DNA from: Saccharothrix syringae
Lineage (GTDB): Bacteria; Actinomycetota; Actinomycetes; Mycobacteriales; Pseudonocardiaceae
Reading direction: 5' to 3'
Assembly: GCF_009498035.1 (NCBI RefSeq)
Contig: NZ_CP034550.1
Coordinates: 2,232,001-2,296,000 of the forward strand
DNA length: 64,000 bases
Shown here: piece after piece, positions 8,060 to 17,400 of the stretch
How positions within the stretch are numbered: the stretch's first letter is position 1
Layout: each line of letters starts with the position of its first letter
Position numbers and translations under genes: made by a program
Notes under the pieces: model-generated
Told to the model about the DNA's origin: nothing
Database searches by the model: none
Seen by the model: the letters and a program-made list of their open reading frames with translations, nothing else

Positions 8060-9099
8060 TCGAGGTGCTCACCTCCGGGGTCGCCCTCGGCGTGCACGTC
8101 CCCGGCCTGCTGCTGGCCGACCGGCTCCGCGAGCGCGGCGCGCGGGCCGGCGTGACCGTGCTGGAACGGCTGCTGCCGGCCGCGAAGCTGGCCACCACCG
8201 CGGCCATGCGCACCGCCTTCCACCGGGACTTCCGGGTCGCGCTGGTGGGGCAGCGGGTCGCGACCAACCCGTTCGGCGCGGTGCCGGGCGACCGGCTCGA
8301 CGAGCTGTTCGCCGAGTGGGACGAGCGGGGCGTGCGGCGGTTCGTCGTGCTCTCCGGCTACTGGCTGCCGGTGCTGGAGCGGTACGCCGGCGACGCGGAC
8401 GTGGTGGTGTGCCACGTCGACTCGGTGGCCTCGCCGTCGTTCAAGGGCGACACCGGTTTCGGTGCGCGGGTGTGGCTGGCCGACGCCGAGCGGGTGGCGC
8501 TGCCCGCCACGATCCCGGTGTCGCGGGAGCCCCAGGTCCCGTGGGCCGACCGGGCGAAGTCCCTGCTGCTGCACGGCGGCGGCTGGGGCATGGGCACCTA
8601 CCGCGAGCGGGTCGGCGAGCTGCTGGGCGCGGGGTTCGAGCTGGACGTGGTGGCGCACGAGGAGGCCGACGCGGAGGTGGTCGACCCGGCGGTCCGCTAC
8701 CACCTGATCGACCCGGCGTGGCACCCGTGGGTCGACGACGGCTACCCGCCGTTCGGCAGGCTGCGCCCGGGCACCCCGACGACCTACGCGCGCGGCGTCG
8801 GCCACCACGCGTCCTTCGACCTCATGCGCACGTCCGCGGCGGCGGTGAGCAAACCCGGCGGCGGCACCCTGCTCGACTCGCTGTGGTCGGCCACGCCGCT
8901 GGTGCTCCTGGAACCCTTCGGCGCGCACGAGCAGCGCAACAGCGAGCTGTGGCAGCGCCTCGGCTTCGGCATCACCGTCGAGGCGTGGCGCGAGCGCGGG
9001 TACGCCCTGGAGGTGCTGGCCGAACTGCACGAAGCGTTGTCGGGCGTGGCGCGCCGAGTGCCGGATTTGAGTGGGATGCTGCTGTCGGGGGGTGCGTGA
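8056..9099 (+). CDS. GT-B fold glycosyltransferase (family 1/28-like)
   Basis: 347 residues, GTG start in a GTGA overlap with the kinase gene. It has two Rossmann-like halves. The donor-side signature is SKPGGGTLLDSLWSATPLVL (residues 265-284) followed by EPFGAHEQRN, typical of GT-B enzymes that recognise a nucleotide-sugar pyrophosphate; LLLHGGGWGMGTY (about 170-182) begins the C-domain. The protein is somewhat shorter than macrolide-type transferases (about 400). There is no signal peptide or membrane segment, so it is cytosolic. It presumably adds a sugar to the pathway intermediate; no nucleotide-sugar biosynthesis genes lie in the window other than the broken epimerase at 283-474. The stop abuts the next ATG directly. 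Confidence 0.82.
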   Translation: MIEVLTSGVALGVHVPGLLLADRLRERGARAGVTVLERLLPAAKLATTAAMRTAFHRDFRVALVGQRVATNPFGAVPGDRLDELFAEWDERGVRRFVVLSGYWLPVLERYAGDADVVVCHVDSVASPSFKGDTGFGARVWLADAERVALPATIPVSREPQVPWADRAKSLLLHGGGWGMGTYRERVGELLGAGFELDVVAHEEADAEVVDPAVRYHLIDPAWHPWVDDGYPPFGRLRPGTPTTYARGVGHHASFDLMRTSAAAVSKPGGGTLLDSLWSATPLVLLEPFGAHEQRNSELWQRLGFGITVEAWRERGYALEVLAELHEALSGVARRVPDLSGMLLSGGA

Positions 9100-10296
9100 A
9101 TGAGCACGGTTCGGCCCGCTTCGCTGTGGCAGCGGTTCGCGCTCTGGCTGGAGGACGAGCGCCCCGGCGTCGCCACCGGCCCGTGGTTCGCGGTCAACGC
9201 GGTGCTGCGCGTCGAGGGGGAGTTCGACCCGGACCTGCTGGTCGCCGCGGCCGGCGACCTGCTCGCGCGGCACGAGCTGCTGCGCTCCCGCCTCGACCCG
9301 GACGCGGTGGTGCAGGTGGTCGAGGACGCGGTGCGGCCGTGCGTCGAGGTCGGCGGTGACGAGTCGCCGCACCACCCCGTGCCGTCGACCGCGCCCACCC
9401 CGCTGGTGCTGCGCGTGGTCCGGCGGTCGGCGCGTGAGCACGTGCTGTCGGCACACCTGCACCACCTGTTCGGCGACCCGGCCACGCTGTGGCGGGTCCT
9501 GCGCGACCTGGGCGAGCTGTACGCGGCGCGCCTCGGCGGGCCCGAACCCGCCCCGCCGACCGCCCAGTACGGCGAGTACGCGGCCCACGAGGCGGAACTC
9601 GCCCGCGACCCCGGCACGGCGCGCTGGTGGCGGGAGGAGCTGGGCGGCCTGCGCTTCGCCGCACCACCGCCGGACGCCCGCGACGCCCCCTTCGCGCTGC
9701 GCCGCCCCGTGCTCCCGGCCGACGACACGGCGCTGCTGGAGACCTGGGCCCGCCGCCGGCTGAGCACGCCGTTCGCGGCCGTGCTCGCGCTGCTGACCGA
9801 GGAGCTGGCCGGGCACGTCGCCACCGGCGACCACGTGCTCTACAACACGCTGTTCCTGCGCCGCGACCAGCCGCGCTGGCGCACCGTCGCGGGCCCCTGC
9901 ATCACCCCGGCGTACGCGGCGGTGCCGCTGGACGCGACCGCCGACCTGCGGGCGTTGACGGTGCACCTGGCCGCGGCCGAGCGGCACTCCCGCTGCCCGG
10001 TGTGGGAGCTGGAACCGGTGGCGGGCGCCCCGTCCGCCCCGTTCGTCGAGCTGATCCCGCAGCTGCGCCCCGACGAGGTCCCGTTCGGCCCGGCGCGGGC
10101 GTTCGTCGAGGCGGCGGCCGGTCCGCGCGACACCGGGCAGGCCGCCGGGCTGGGCATCAGGTTCCGCAAGGCGGTCGACGGCGCGCTGGTCGCGCACGTC
10201 AGCGGCAACGGCAGGGGGTGGACCGGTAGTGCCGTGCACGCCGCGCTGGACGGGCTGCCGGACCGCGTGGGCCGGCTACCGGCCCGGGCCGGGTGA
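9100..10296 (+). CDS. stand-alone condensation-domain (NRPS C-like) protein
   Basis: 398 residues starting immediately after the glycosyltransferase stop. The N-half carries the acyl-acceptor motif HHLFGDP at 121-127, matching HHxxxDG with the last Gly replaced by Pro; the catalytic second His (H122) and Asp (D126) remain. Upstream, LLARHELLRSR (about 54-64) matches the conserved RHExLRT region of C-domains. Further on, GPCITPAY matches the position of the GPxxNTLP bridge region. No adenylation or carrier domain is attached. The likely reaction is transfer of the aminoacyl group from the operon's free carrier protein to an amine or hydroxyl acceptor, giving an amide or ester. The acceptor is unknown. 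Confidence 0.83.
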   Translation: MSTVRPASLWQRFALWLEDERPGVATGPWFAVNAVLRVEGEFDPDLLVAAAGDLLARHELLRSRLDPDAVVQVVEDAVRPCVEVGGDESPHHPVPSTAPTPLVLRVVRRSAREHVLSAHLHHLFGDPATLWRVLRDLGELYAARLGGPEPAPPTAQYGEYAAHEAELARDPGTARWWREELGGLRFAAPPPDARDAPFALRRPVLPADDTALLETWARRRLSTPFAAVLALLTEELAGHVATGDHVLYNTLFLRRDQPRWRTVAGPCITPAYAAVPLDATADLRALTVHLAAAERHSRCPVWELEPVAGAPSAPFVELIPQLRPDEVPFGPARAFVEAAAGPRDTGQAAGLGIRFRKAVDGALVAHVSGNGRGWTGSAVHAALDGLPDRVGRLPARAG

Positions 10297-10311
10297 TCAG
10301 GGGGGATTCGG

Positions 10312-10623
10312 ATGGACACACCAGCGGTGCTCTCGACCGACCGGGCGGCGCTGCGCCGGGAACTGGCGGAGCTGGCGCAGCGCATGGCGCGTGAGTGCGA
10401 CCGGGCGGACCCGGCCGCCGAGGCGGGGTTGGCGTGCCTGGAGGCGGCGCTGACGGCGTGGGACGCGTGGTGCCGCCCCGGCCGGGTGCCGCTGGGCGAC
10501 GCCCTGGACGCGACCCGCGCGGCGACGCTCGCGCTCAGGTTCGCCGCGGTGGAGCAGGCCGATCGCGACCGCCTCGCGGGGCGGGTGGGTGACGCGGTCG
10601 GGCGCGGGGCGGCGCGGTCGTAG
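10312..10623 (+). CDS. small Ala/Arg-rich helical protein, unknown
   Basis: 103 residues, starting 15 bp after the condensation protein with a GGGGGGATT ribosome site before the ATG. The sequence is rich in Ala, Arg, Glu and Leu and predicted almost wholly helical (RAALRRELAELAQRMAREC, then further helices). It has four cysteine/tryptophan-containing spots (C49, W57, W60, C61 region AWDAWCRPG) but no motif I recognise. Position and direction make it the last or next-to-last gene of the operon. It could be a helical adaptor of the pathway or unrelated. Function not assigned. Confidence 0.6.
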   Translation: MDTPAVLSTDRAALRRELAELAQRMARECDRADPAAEAGLACLEAALTAWDAWCRPGRVPLGDALDATRAATLALRFAAVEQADRDRLAGRVGDAVGRGAARS

Positions 10624-10723
10624 GGCAGGCGCTCGTCGATCACCGGGGGTCGGCCCGCGCCTCGCTCGCCGGGCGGGTCCGGCCGCGGTTGGACTACGCT
10701 CGGTGGTGCCGGAGGGAGGGCAC

Positions 10724-10954
10724 GTGACGGACGAGGAGCTGGTCGTCGAGTTCGCCCTGGCCCGCCTGGACAACCCCGGCCTCGACCTGGAGGAGGTCGC
10801 CGCGCTCGTGGTCCGGCGGCTGGGGTCCGAGCGCATGCTGGAGTTCGCCTCGCGCACCCTCGCCTCGCGCGACGAGCTGCGCGGCGCGGTGTTCCCCGCC
10901 GCGGTCGAGCACGTGCTGCGGGTGGTGCTCACCCTGCGCGGCCCCGTCGACTAG
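10724..10954 (+). CDS. small acidic helical protein, unknown
   Basis: 76 residues from a GTG at 10724 behind a strong GGAGGGAGGG site. The sequence begins TDEELVVEFALARLDNPGLD and is acidic and helical, with no membrane segment and no recognised domain. It lies 100 bp after the previous small gene, in the same direction, and 19 bp before a hairpin that ends this gene group. The good ribosome site and codon pattern support a real gene; the longer reading frame that starts at 10589 is less likely. Function unknown. Confidence 0.6.
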   Translation: MTDEELVVEFALARLDNPGLDLEEVAALVVRRLGSERMLEFASRTLASRDELRGAVFPAAVEHVLRVVLTLRGPVD

Positions 10955-10973
10955 CGCGACCCCTACCTCTCGC

Positions 10974-10998
10974 CCCGGCGGTTGATCCGCCCGCCGGG
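10974..10998 (+). terminator. hairpin closing the biosynthetic operon
   Basis: An 8-bp perfect GC stem (CCCGGCGG / CCGCCGGG) with a 9-nt loop lies 19 bp after the stop at 10954. There is no T-tract, as is common in actinomycetes. It marks the likely end of the transcript that starts near 1.7 kb. Confidence 0.45.
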
Positions 10999-11050
10999 TA
11001 CCGCCATGATGGGCCCTCGTCGGTGCTCAACCAACAATGGGGGTAATCCG

Positions 11051-12211
11051 GTGAAGAAGTACCGAAGGCTGGTCGTCGGCCTGGTCGCGGGCCTGGCGGC
11101 GGCCCTCCTGCCCGCCGTGCCCGCCCAGGCGGCGACCGCGCTGCCCGCGGCGAACTTCCGCCTCAAGGCCACCGCCTACTCGGGCCTGATCGACGACCTG
11201 GACGCCGCCCTGCCCAACGTCAGCGTGCCGACCGTCGTCGCCGACGGCAACCGCGCCGCCACCTCCTGCTCACCGGCCGCGGCCAACCGGGTCGCCTCGT
11301 TCTGCTGGAACAGCGGGGACGACGACGTCGCCTACTGGGTGCCGCAGGGCATCACCACGACCGCGGACGCCTACGGCGAGGCCACCTACGAGGGCGCCAC
11401 GGCCGTGCTGGTCAGCTGGTACGACAACGGCACCGACGGCGTCGACCGGGGCGTGCGGGTCTCGTTCGTCGACTACTCCACCCCGTCCGCGCCCACCTAC
11501 CGCCACGTCCTGCTGGTCGAGCCGTACACCAACGGCTCTGGCCAGGCGTCGTTCCGCGCGGTGAACCTGCACGCCGGCGGCATCTTCTGGTACGGCCATT
11601 ACCTCTACCTGGCCGCCACGGGCACCGGCTTCCGCGTGTTCGACCTGCGCCACCTCTGGCAGACCAGCACCACCAACGGCTCGGCGATCGGCCGCCAGTC
11701 CGACGGCAGCTACCAGGCGTACGGCTACAAGTACGTGTTGCCGCAGGCTTTCGCCTACAACCAGTCGACCACCAACGGGTACGCGAACATCCGCTTCTCG
11801 TTCGCGTCCCTCGACCGCACCAGCACCCCGGACAGCGTCGTGGTCGGCGAGTACGCCAACCCGGGCGCGGGCAGCCGGATCTTCCGCTTCCCGATCGACT
11901 ACACCGACCGGATGCTGACCGAGAGCTCCGACGGCTACGCCAAGGCCACCCAGGCGTACGACGTGTCCGTGCAGAGCATGCAGGGCGCCACCTCGGTCAA
12001 CGGCAAGTTCTACCTGTCGACCAGCGACGGCAGCGGCAACGCGGGCGACCTGGCCACGTTCACGCCCGGCGGTTCGGTGGTGATGCACCACGACGTGCTG
12101 CCGGTCGGCCCGGAGGACCTGTCGTACTGGCCGGCCAAGGGGCAGTTGTGGTCGTTGACCGAGTACGCGGGCAACCGCTCGGTGTTCGCCGTGCGCGCCT
12201 CCGCGTACTGA
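11051..12211 (+). CDS. secreted protein of unknown function
   Basis: 386 residues from a GTG. A clear signal peptide (VKKYRRLVVGLVAGLAAALL, cleaved after about PAQA) predicts export by Sec. The mature part is rich in aromatic, Asn, Thr and Gly residues and appears to be beta-sheet built, with recurrent strands such as GHYLYLAATGTGFRVFDLR and YLSTSDGSGNAGDLATF, perhaps a beta-propeller. It has no catalytic motif I can name. It stands alone between hairpins at 10974-10998 and 12212-12251, so it is probably its own transcription unit and not part of the metabolite operon. The start is supported by the basic n-region and by loss of signal-peptide form if moved. Confidence 0.75.
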   Translation: MKKYRRLVVGLVAGLAAALLPAVPAQAATALPAANFRLKATAYSGLIDDLDAALPNVSVPTVVADGNRAATSCSPAAANRVASFCWNSGDDDVAYWVPQGITTTADAYGEATYEGATAVLVSWYDNGTDGVDRGVRVSFVDYSTPSAPTYRHVLLVEPYTNGSGQASFRAVNLHAGGIFWYGHYLYLAATGTGFRVFDLRHLWQTSTTNGSAIGRQSDGSYQAYGYKYVLPQAFAYNQSTTNGYANIRFSFASLDRTSTPDSVVVGEYANPGAGSRIFRFPIDYTDRMLTESSDGYAKATQAYDVSVQSMQGATSVNGKFYLSTSDGSGNAGDLATFTPGGSVVMHHDVLPVGPEDLSYWPAKGQLWSLTEYAGNRSVFAVRASAY

Positions 12212-12251
12212 GCAGGGTCCCCCGGCGGCCGGAACCGCCGGGGGACCCTGC
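12212..12251. terminator. strong bidirectional hairpin terminator
   Basis: A perfect 17-bp inverted repeat (12212-12228 with 12235-12251) around a 6-nt loop CCGGAA starts right after the stop codon of the secreted protein. It lies between convergent genes and can serve both. Confidence 0.8.
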
Positions 12252-12305
12252 GGCGGGGCGGTGTGCGCCGCAGCGGCGGCGGGCGTCCGGTCATCACCCG
12301 TCGGA

Positions 12306-13322
12306 TCACCGGCTGTGCCGCAGCAGGCGGAACAGCTCGGGGTCGCGCGGGTAGCCGCCCGGCGCCGCCGCCACGGCGTCCACCCCGGCGGCGAACACCA
12401 CCCTCCCGAACCCCAGCAGGGCGGCCAGGCGCTCGGTGTTGAGCAGCAGCCGCCGGAGGAGGTCGTGGTGGGCCCCGCCGACCTCCGCCACGCGCAGTTC
12501 GTCCACATCGGACCAGCCGAACCGCACCGCGCCCCCGCTGCCCAGCGCCACGTCGACCGCGCCGCTGCCGTCCGGGTGCAGCGCCACGCGCGCCCGCGCC
12601 CCCGCCAGGCCCCGCAGCAGCGTCCCGGCGAACACCGCCGGGGCGACCGGCACCCGGGACCGCCAGGACGACGCGAACGAGTCGTCGAGCCCCACGACCG
12701 TCAACCCCGGCTCCAGGCGCCGGAAGTCCGCGACCGCCGCGCCGCCCTCCTCCGGCGGGCCGGCCAGGACCAGCTCGTCCCACACCGGGTCGGCCCGGAA
12801 CGGCGGCAGCGGCACGTCACCGCCGACCGCGGCCCAGGCCCGCTGCCACCACCCGGCGCCCCGCACCGGCCGCAGCCCGACCAGCGTGGCGCCGACGATG
12901 AAGCACCGGACCAGCAGCAGCGCGGCGCCCAGCCCGGACAGCTCGGCCAGCCCCGGCCGCTCGCCGTCCAGCGCCAGCCGCTCGGCGGCCCGCTCCATCT
13001 CCGAGTACGCGACGAGGTGGGGCGCGCTGCCCACCCGGTGCTCCGGCGCGGGGACCAGCACCGCCCGCGGGCCCGCCGGCCGGTAGACCACGTCGGTCGA
13101 GGTGACGATCAGCGGCCAGGTCCCGTGCTCGTCACCCAGGGTGAACTCCACCGCGGGCGACCCGTCGGGCGCCCGGATCGGCTCGTGCCGCCGGATCGCG
13201 GCGACGTCGACGCGGACGGCGTCACCGATGGCGGGCACGTGCACCCACACCCGGTCGGCCAGTGCGGTGACCCGCACCCCCGGGACGCCCTCCAGCGCTC
13301 GGCAGACCTCCGCGATCGCCAC
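12306..13322 (-). CDS. hypothetical protein, no recognised domain
   Basis: 338 residues from a GTG at 13322 that has a GGGGGGAGAGGG stretch just upstream; longer starts to 13523 add a basic, non-conserved-looking leader. The sequence starts VAIAEVCRALEGVPGVRVTA. It includes a short hydrophobic patch (LGAALLLVRCFIVGATLVGL) that could be buried or a membrane segment, and two WSDVDELRV / FGRVVFAAG stretches near the end. I cannot assign a family. The gene is monocistronic, convergent with the secreted protein and divergent from the LuxR regulator. Confidence 0.6.
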   Translation of the reverse strand: MAIAEVCRALEGVPGVRVTALADRVWVHVPAIGDAVRVDVAAIRRHEPIRAPDGSPAVEFTLGDEHGTWPLIVTSTDVVYRPAGPRAVLVPAPEHRVGSAPHLVAYSEMERAAERLALDGERPGLAELSGLGAALLLVRCFIVGATLVGLRPVRGAGWWQRAWAAVGGDVPLPPFRADPVWDELVLAGPPEEGGAAVADFRRLEPGLTVVGLDDSFASSWRSRVPVAPAVFAGTLLRGLAGARARVALHPDGSGAVDVALGSGGAVRFGWSDVDELRVAEVGGAHHDLLRRLLLNTERLAALLGFGRVVFAAGVDAVAAAPGGYPRDPELFRLLRHSR

Positions 13323-13609
13323 CCACGCCCCCGATCCCTCTCCCCCCGGGGACCATCGTAAGCCTCGTCGGCGGGGGAGCGGCCGTCGGTGCGCGCCCGG
13401 GCGCGACCGGGAGCGGTCCCGGAGAACGGGCTCGGTCCGCATGGCCCCCACGGCCGCGACTTCCCCTCGGGTAGTCCGTCCTTTGTGGTCTGGAGAAGAG
13501 GGAATTCCCAGCTCCGGGGCCATTTCAGATCCAATGTGGATCGCGTGAAGAGGTCTCGACCAGACTCGCGACCAGGACGGGTTGCCGGGACGAGCGAGCG
13601 GGGTGGGAC

Positions 13610-14251
13610 GTGACGCCGGAGATGACGGCGACCGCTGCGGGGGCGGTGGTGCGGGCCGAGGACCCGGTCAGCCGGGCCGGCCTGGTCAGCCACCTGGAGG
13701 CGGCGGGCATCCCGGTGCTGCCCGACCAGGAGTGGCACCGGGCCGACGTGGCCGTCCTGGTGGTGGAGCGGTTCATCGGCGAGGTGGTCGCCGGCCTGCG
13801 CCGGGAGGTCGGCCGGACCGGCACCCCGGTGGTGCTGGTCGCCGACGAGCTGAGCACCGAGGAGTTCCTGATCGCGGTCGACTGCGGGATCACCGCGGTG
13901 GTGCCCAGGACCGCGGCGGGCGGCGACCTGGTCGTGCGGGCGGTGCGGGCCGCCGCGGTCGGCGACGGGCTCCTGCCGCCCAGGCTGGTCGGTGAGGCGC
14001 TCCGCCGCCTGCAGACCGCCCGGCGCGAGGCCCAGCCGCGGGGCGCCTCGTCGCCGAACGCGCAGTTGAGCAAGCGGGAGGTGGAGGTGCTGAGGCTGAT
14101 GGCCGACGGCCTGGACACCGCCGAGGTCGCCGAGCGGCTGTCCTGCTCGCAGCGCACGGTCAAGAACGTCGTGTACGGGATCACGGTGCGGTTGAACCTG
14201 CGCAACCGGTCGCACGCGGTCGCCTACGCGGTCCGCTGCGGGCTCATCTGA
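13610..14251 (+). CDS. orphan LuxR-family regulator with degenerate receiver domain
   Basis: 213 residues, GTG start. The C-terminal third is a canonical LuxR/GerE helix-turn-helix: LSKREVEVLRLMADGLDTAE, then VAERLSCSQRTVKNVVYGI. The N-terminal 130 residues have a receiver-like fold, but the strand that should end in the phospho-acceptor Asp reads ADVAVLVVERF, and the usual conserved Lys is replaced in VVPRTAAG. It is therefore probably phosphorylation-independent. No histidine kinase is adjacent. Its place between the metabolite operon and the SARP genes suggests a pathway-specific regulator, a common arrangement in actinomycete clusters. The target is not known. Confidence 0.85.
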   Translation: MTPEMTATAAGAVVRAEDPVSRAGLVSHLEAAGIPVLPDQEWHRADVAVLVVERFIGEVVAGLRREVGRTGTPVVLVADELSTEEFLIAVDCGITAVVPRTAAGGDLVVRAVRAAAVGDGLLPPRLVGEALRRLQTARREAQPRGASSPNAQLSKREVEVLRLMADGLDTAEVAERLSCSQRTVKNVVYGITVRLNLRNRSHAVAYAVRCGLI

Positions 14252-14269
14252 CCAGGCTCGTCCGCCCCG

Positions 14270-14385
14270 GCTCCCGCCCCGCGATCCGCCCCGCGATCCG
14301 CCCCGGCCCTGTGATCCGCCCCGTCTGCCCCGGCTCCTGCCCCCCGATCCGCCCCTGCCCGCCCCCCGATCCGCCCTCCACCCGC
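14270..14385. repeat. degenerate GATCCGCCCC-type short repeat
   Basis: About five imperfect copies of a GATCCGCCC(C)N unit, separated by C-rich spacers, fill the gap between the convergent LuxR and SARP genes. No hairpin of quality is seen. It is probably simple-sequence drift. Confidence 0.4.
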
Positions 14386-14417
14386 CTCCGACCTGTCCCG
14401 GCTCGCCCCCACCCGCC

Positions 14418-17400
14418 CTACCAGGCAACCCGCGAACCGGCCCGCGCCAACCCCACCCCCAGCCGCTCCATCCGCGCGGCGGCCCGCCGCAGGTCCCAGT
14501 GCGCCCCGAGGGCCCGGTACCCGTCCACGGCCTCCGCGTACACCACCGCGGCCTGCGCCCCCCTCCCCGCATCCGCCAACAGCGCCGCCGCGTCCTCCAG
14601 CGCCGTCGCCAGCTCCACCGGCCGCCCGACCGCCCGGTGGTGACCGGCCGCCCGCAGCACCGGTTCCGGGTCACCCGACAGCAGCCCGCGGCAGTGGTCG
14701 GCCGCCGCCGCGGCGGCCCCGGGCACCACCTCGGCCGCCGCCTCGCCCTCGCTCGCCGCGAGCACCGCGCGCGCCTCGTTGGGCCAGTCGGCGTCCAGGG
14801 CGAGGCGCGCGGCGAACGGCAGCCACCGGTACCGCGGCAACCGCGGCCGGGCGGGCGCGACCAGCGGCGCCAGCGCCTCCAGCGCCGCACCGACCCGGCC
14901 CCGCCGCTCGGCCGCGACGGCGGAGGCGACCAGCAGCAGGTCGCGGTCCTCGTCGGCGTGCGCGTAGGTCATGGCCAGGTCCAGGTGCACGGCCGTGGTC
15001 GCCTCCTCGTCGCGCCGGGCGGCGATCAGCGCGGCCAGCCCGTGCAGCCGCAGCAGGGCCGCGTCCAGCTCCCGCACGCCGTGGAAGGTCAGGCCGGGGG
15101 AGTCCCGCGTCACGCCGTGCAGCTCCACCAGCGCGCTGTCCCACCGCCCGGTCCAGTAGTGGTGCACCGCCACCGGCAGCTGCATGCTCGGCGGCAACCC
15201 GTGCTCGGCCGCCAGCTCGCGCGCCTCGCGCAGCGCCTCCCACGCCTCGTCGACCCGGTCGAGGTGGTGCAGCGACGTGGCCCGGTTGTCGAGCACGTCG
15301 CACCGCGACTCGACGGCGCCGCTGCGGCGCTTGAACAGCTCGTGCGCCTCGTCGGCGCAGCGCAGCGCCTGCTCGTGGTCGCCGCGCATGGTCGCCACGA
15401 TCCACTTGGTCTGCATCGCGTACGCCGCCGCGCAGGTGTTGCCCACCACCATCGCGCGCGTGTACTGCCGGGTCGCCGCGGCCTCCGCCTCGTCCAGGTC
15501 GAGCAGCCCGCCGCGGAGGATCGTCGCGATCAGCGAGCGGTGCCTGGCGCGCCACTCGTTGGGCGCGTCCGGTTCCTTGAGCGCGGCCTCCAGCTGGCTG
15601 ACCGCCTCCGCCGTGTCGCCCTGCCGGTGCCGCAGCAGTGCCAGCAGGTGCCGCATCTCGGCGGCCAGGGCCGGGTCCTCGGCCAGCACCAGCGCCTCCT
15701 GGGCCGCCGCCTCGGCCTCGCCGTCGCGCGCCAGCCGGAACCGCACGCCGGCCAGCGTGGCGAGCAGGTCCGGGCGCGCCTCGCCCGCGACGCCCGAGTC
15801 CAGCACCCGCTCGGCCAGCCGCGCGGCGAGCAGCGGCGCCCGGCCCGCGAGCGCCTCGCGGTTGGCCACCAGCCAGGACGCCGTCCACCCGTCGGCGGCC
15901 GGCTGCGCGGCCAGCAGCTGCCCGGCGACCCGCTCCACCGGCGCGCCGGCGCGGGCCAGGGCCTCGGCGGCCTGCCGGTGCAGCGCCAGCCGGACCGGCA
16001 CGGCGATCTTGCCGTGCACGACCTCGCGCAGCACCGGGTGCCGGAACGCCAGCGCGCCACCGGCCTCGACCACCACGCCCGCCGCCATCGCCTCGTCGAG
16101 CGCGGTCAGCAGGTGCCGCGCCGGACCCGCCACCGCCACCAGGTCGCCCACGGCGAACCGCACGCCCAGCAGCGCGGCCCACCGCAGCACGTCGCGGGCC
16201 GCGTCGGTCAGGTGGGCCAGCACGCCGTCCACCGGGCCGTCCAGCGACGGCGGGACGTCGTCCCCGGTGGCGCGCCGCGCGCCCTCGCGGGTGAACGCCT
16301 CGGCCAGCACCCTGGCGTACAGGGGGTTGCCGCCGGAACGCGCCGCCACGTCGCGCACCACGTCGGCCTCGACCGCGTCGCCGACCAGGTCGCGCACCAC
16401 CTGCTCGGTGTCGCGCTGCCCCAGCGGCTTCAGCTCCAGCTCGCGGCCACCCGCCGCGGCCGCCGCCGCGCGCAGCGAGGACTGCTCGCCCGTGCCCGCG
16501 CCGGGCCGGCACGCGGCCACCAGCAGCAGCGGGTGCCGCCGGGTCACCTCGACCAGCTTGCGCCACAGCAGCAGGCTCGCGTCGTCGGCCCACTGGATGT
16601 CGTCCACGACCAGCACCAGCGGCGCCGCCGCGCAGACCTCGACCACGAACGCCAGCAGCCGGTCCACCGTGGCGGTGTGGTGCCACCAGCGCTGGCGGTG
16701 CTTCTGGAGCTGTTCGCCCAGGTCGGCCAGGCGCGGGTCCGGCGACGTCGGCGTGGCGCCGCAGCACTCCACGAACACCTGGAGCGGGAAGCGGCCGCTG
16801 AACTCGTCGGCCACGCCCCAGGTGAGCTGGAAACCGCGCGCCCCGACCCCGGCCAGCGCCGCCCGCAGCAGCGCGGACTTGCCGATGCCCGCCTCGCCCT
16901 CGACCCAGACCACCCCGCCGCAGTCCTCGCCGACCCCGTCGACGGCCGCGGCCAGCTCCGCCAGCTCGCCGTCGCGGCCGACCAGCCGCCCGGGCGCCTC
17001 CCGGGTGACCTCGCTGGGCACCACGTAGAGCAGGGGCGTGGGCTCCCGGGACGGCTCGGGCGGTGCCAGCACGCGGTCGTGCAGCTCGCGCAGCGCGGGA
17101 CCGGGCCGCAGGCCGAAGCGCGCCAGCGCCGCGCGCGCCGTGCCCAGCGCCTCCACGGCCTCGGCGTGGCGGCCGGCGCGGTGCAGGGCGAGCACGACCA
17201 CCTCGTGCAGCGCCTCGTCGGCGGGGTGCTCGCGCACCAGCGCGGTCAGCTCCGCGACGAGGTCGGCCAGGTCGCCGCGCCCCGCGTCGTCGAGGCCGAG
17301 CCGGGCGCGGGCGCGCAGCACCACCGCCGCCAGCCGCGCCTCGGCGAGCCCGGCGCGGGCCGCGTCGGCGAAGGGGCAGTCCACGTCCGCGTACGCCTCG

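Noticed and set aside
1691..10954. Assignment of the operon to a butirosin- or 2-deoxystreptamine-type aminoglycoside pathway
   Set aside because: No 2-deoxy-scyllo-inosose synthase, aminotransferase, decarboxylase or BtrH/BtrG-type genes are present; only the ACP/ATP-grasp/twitch radical SAM logic is shared.
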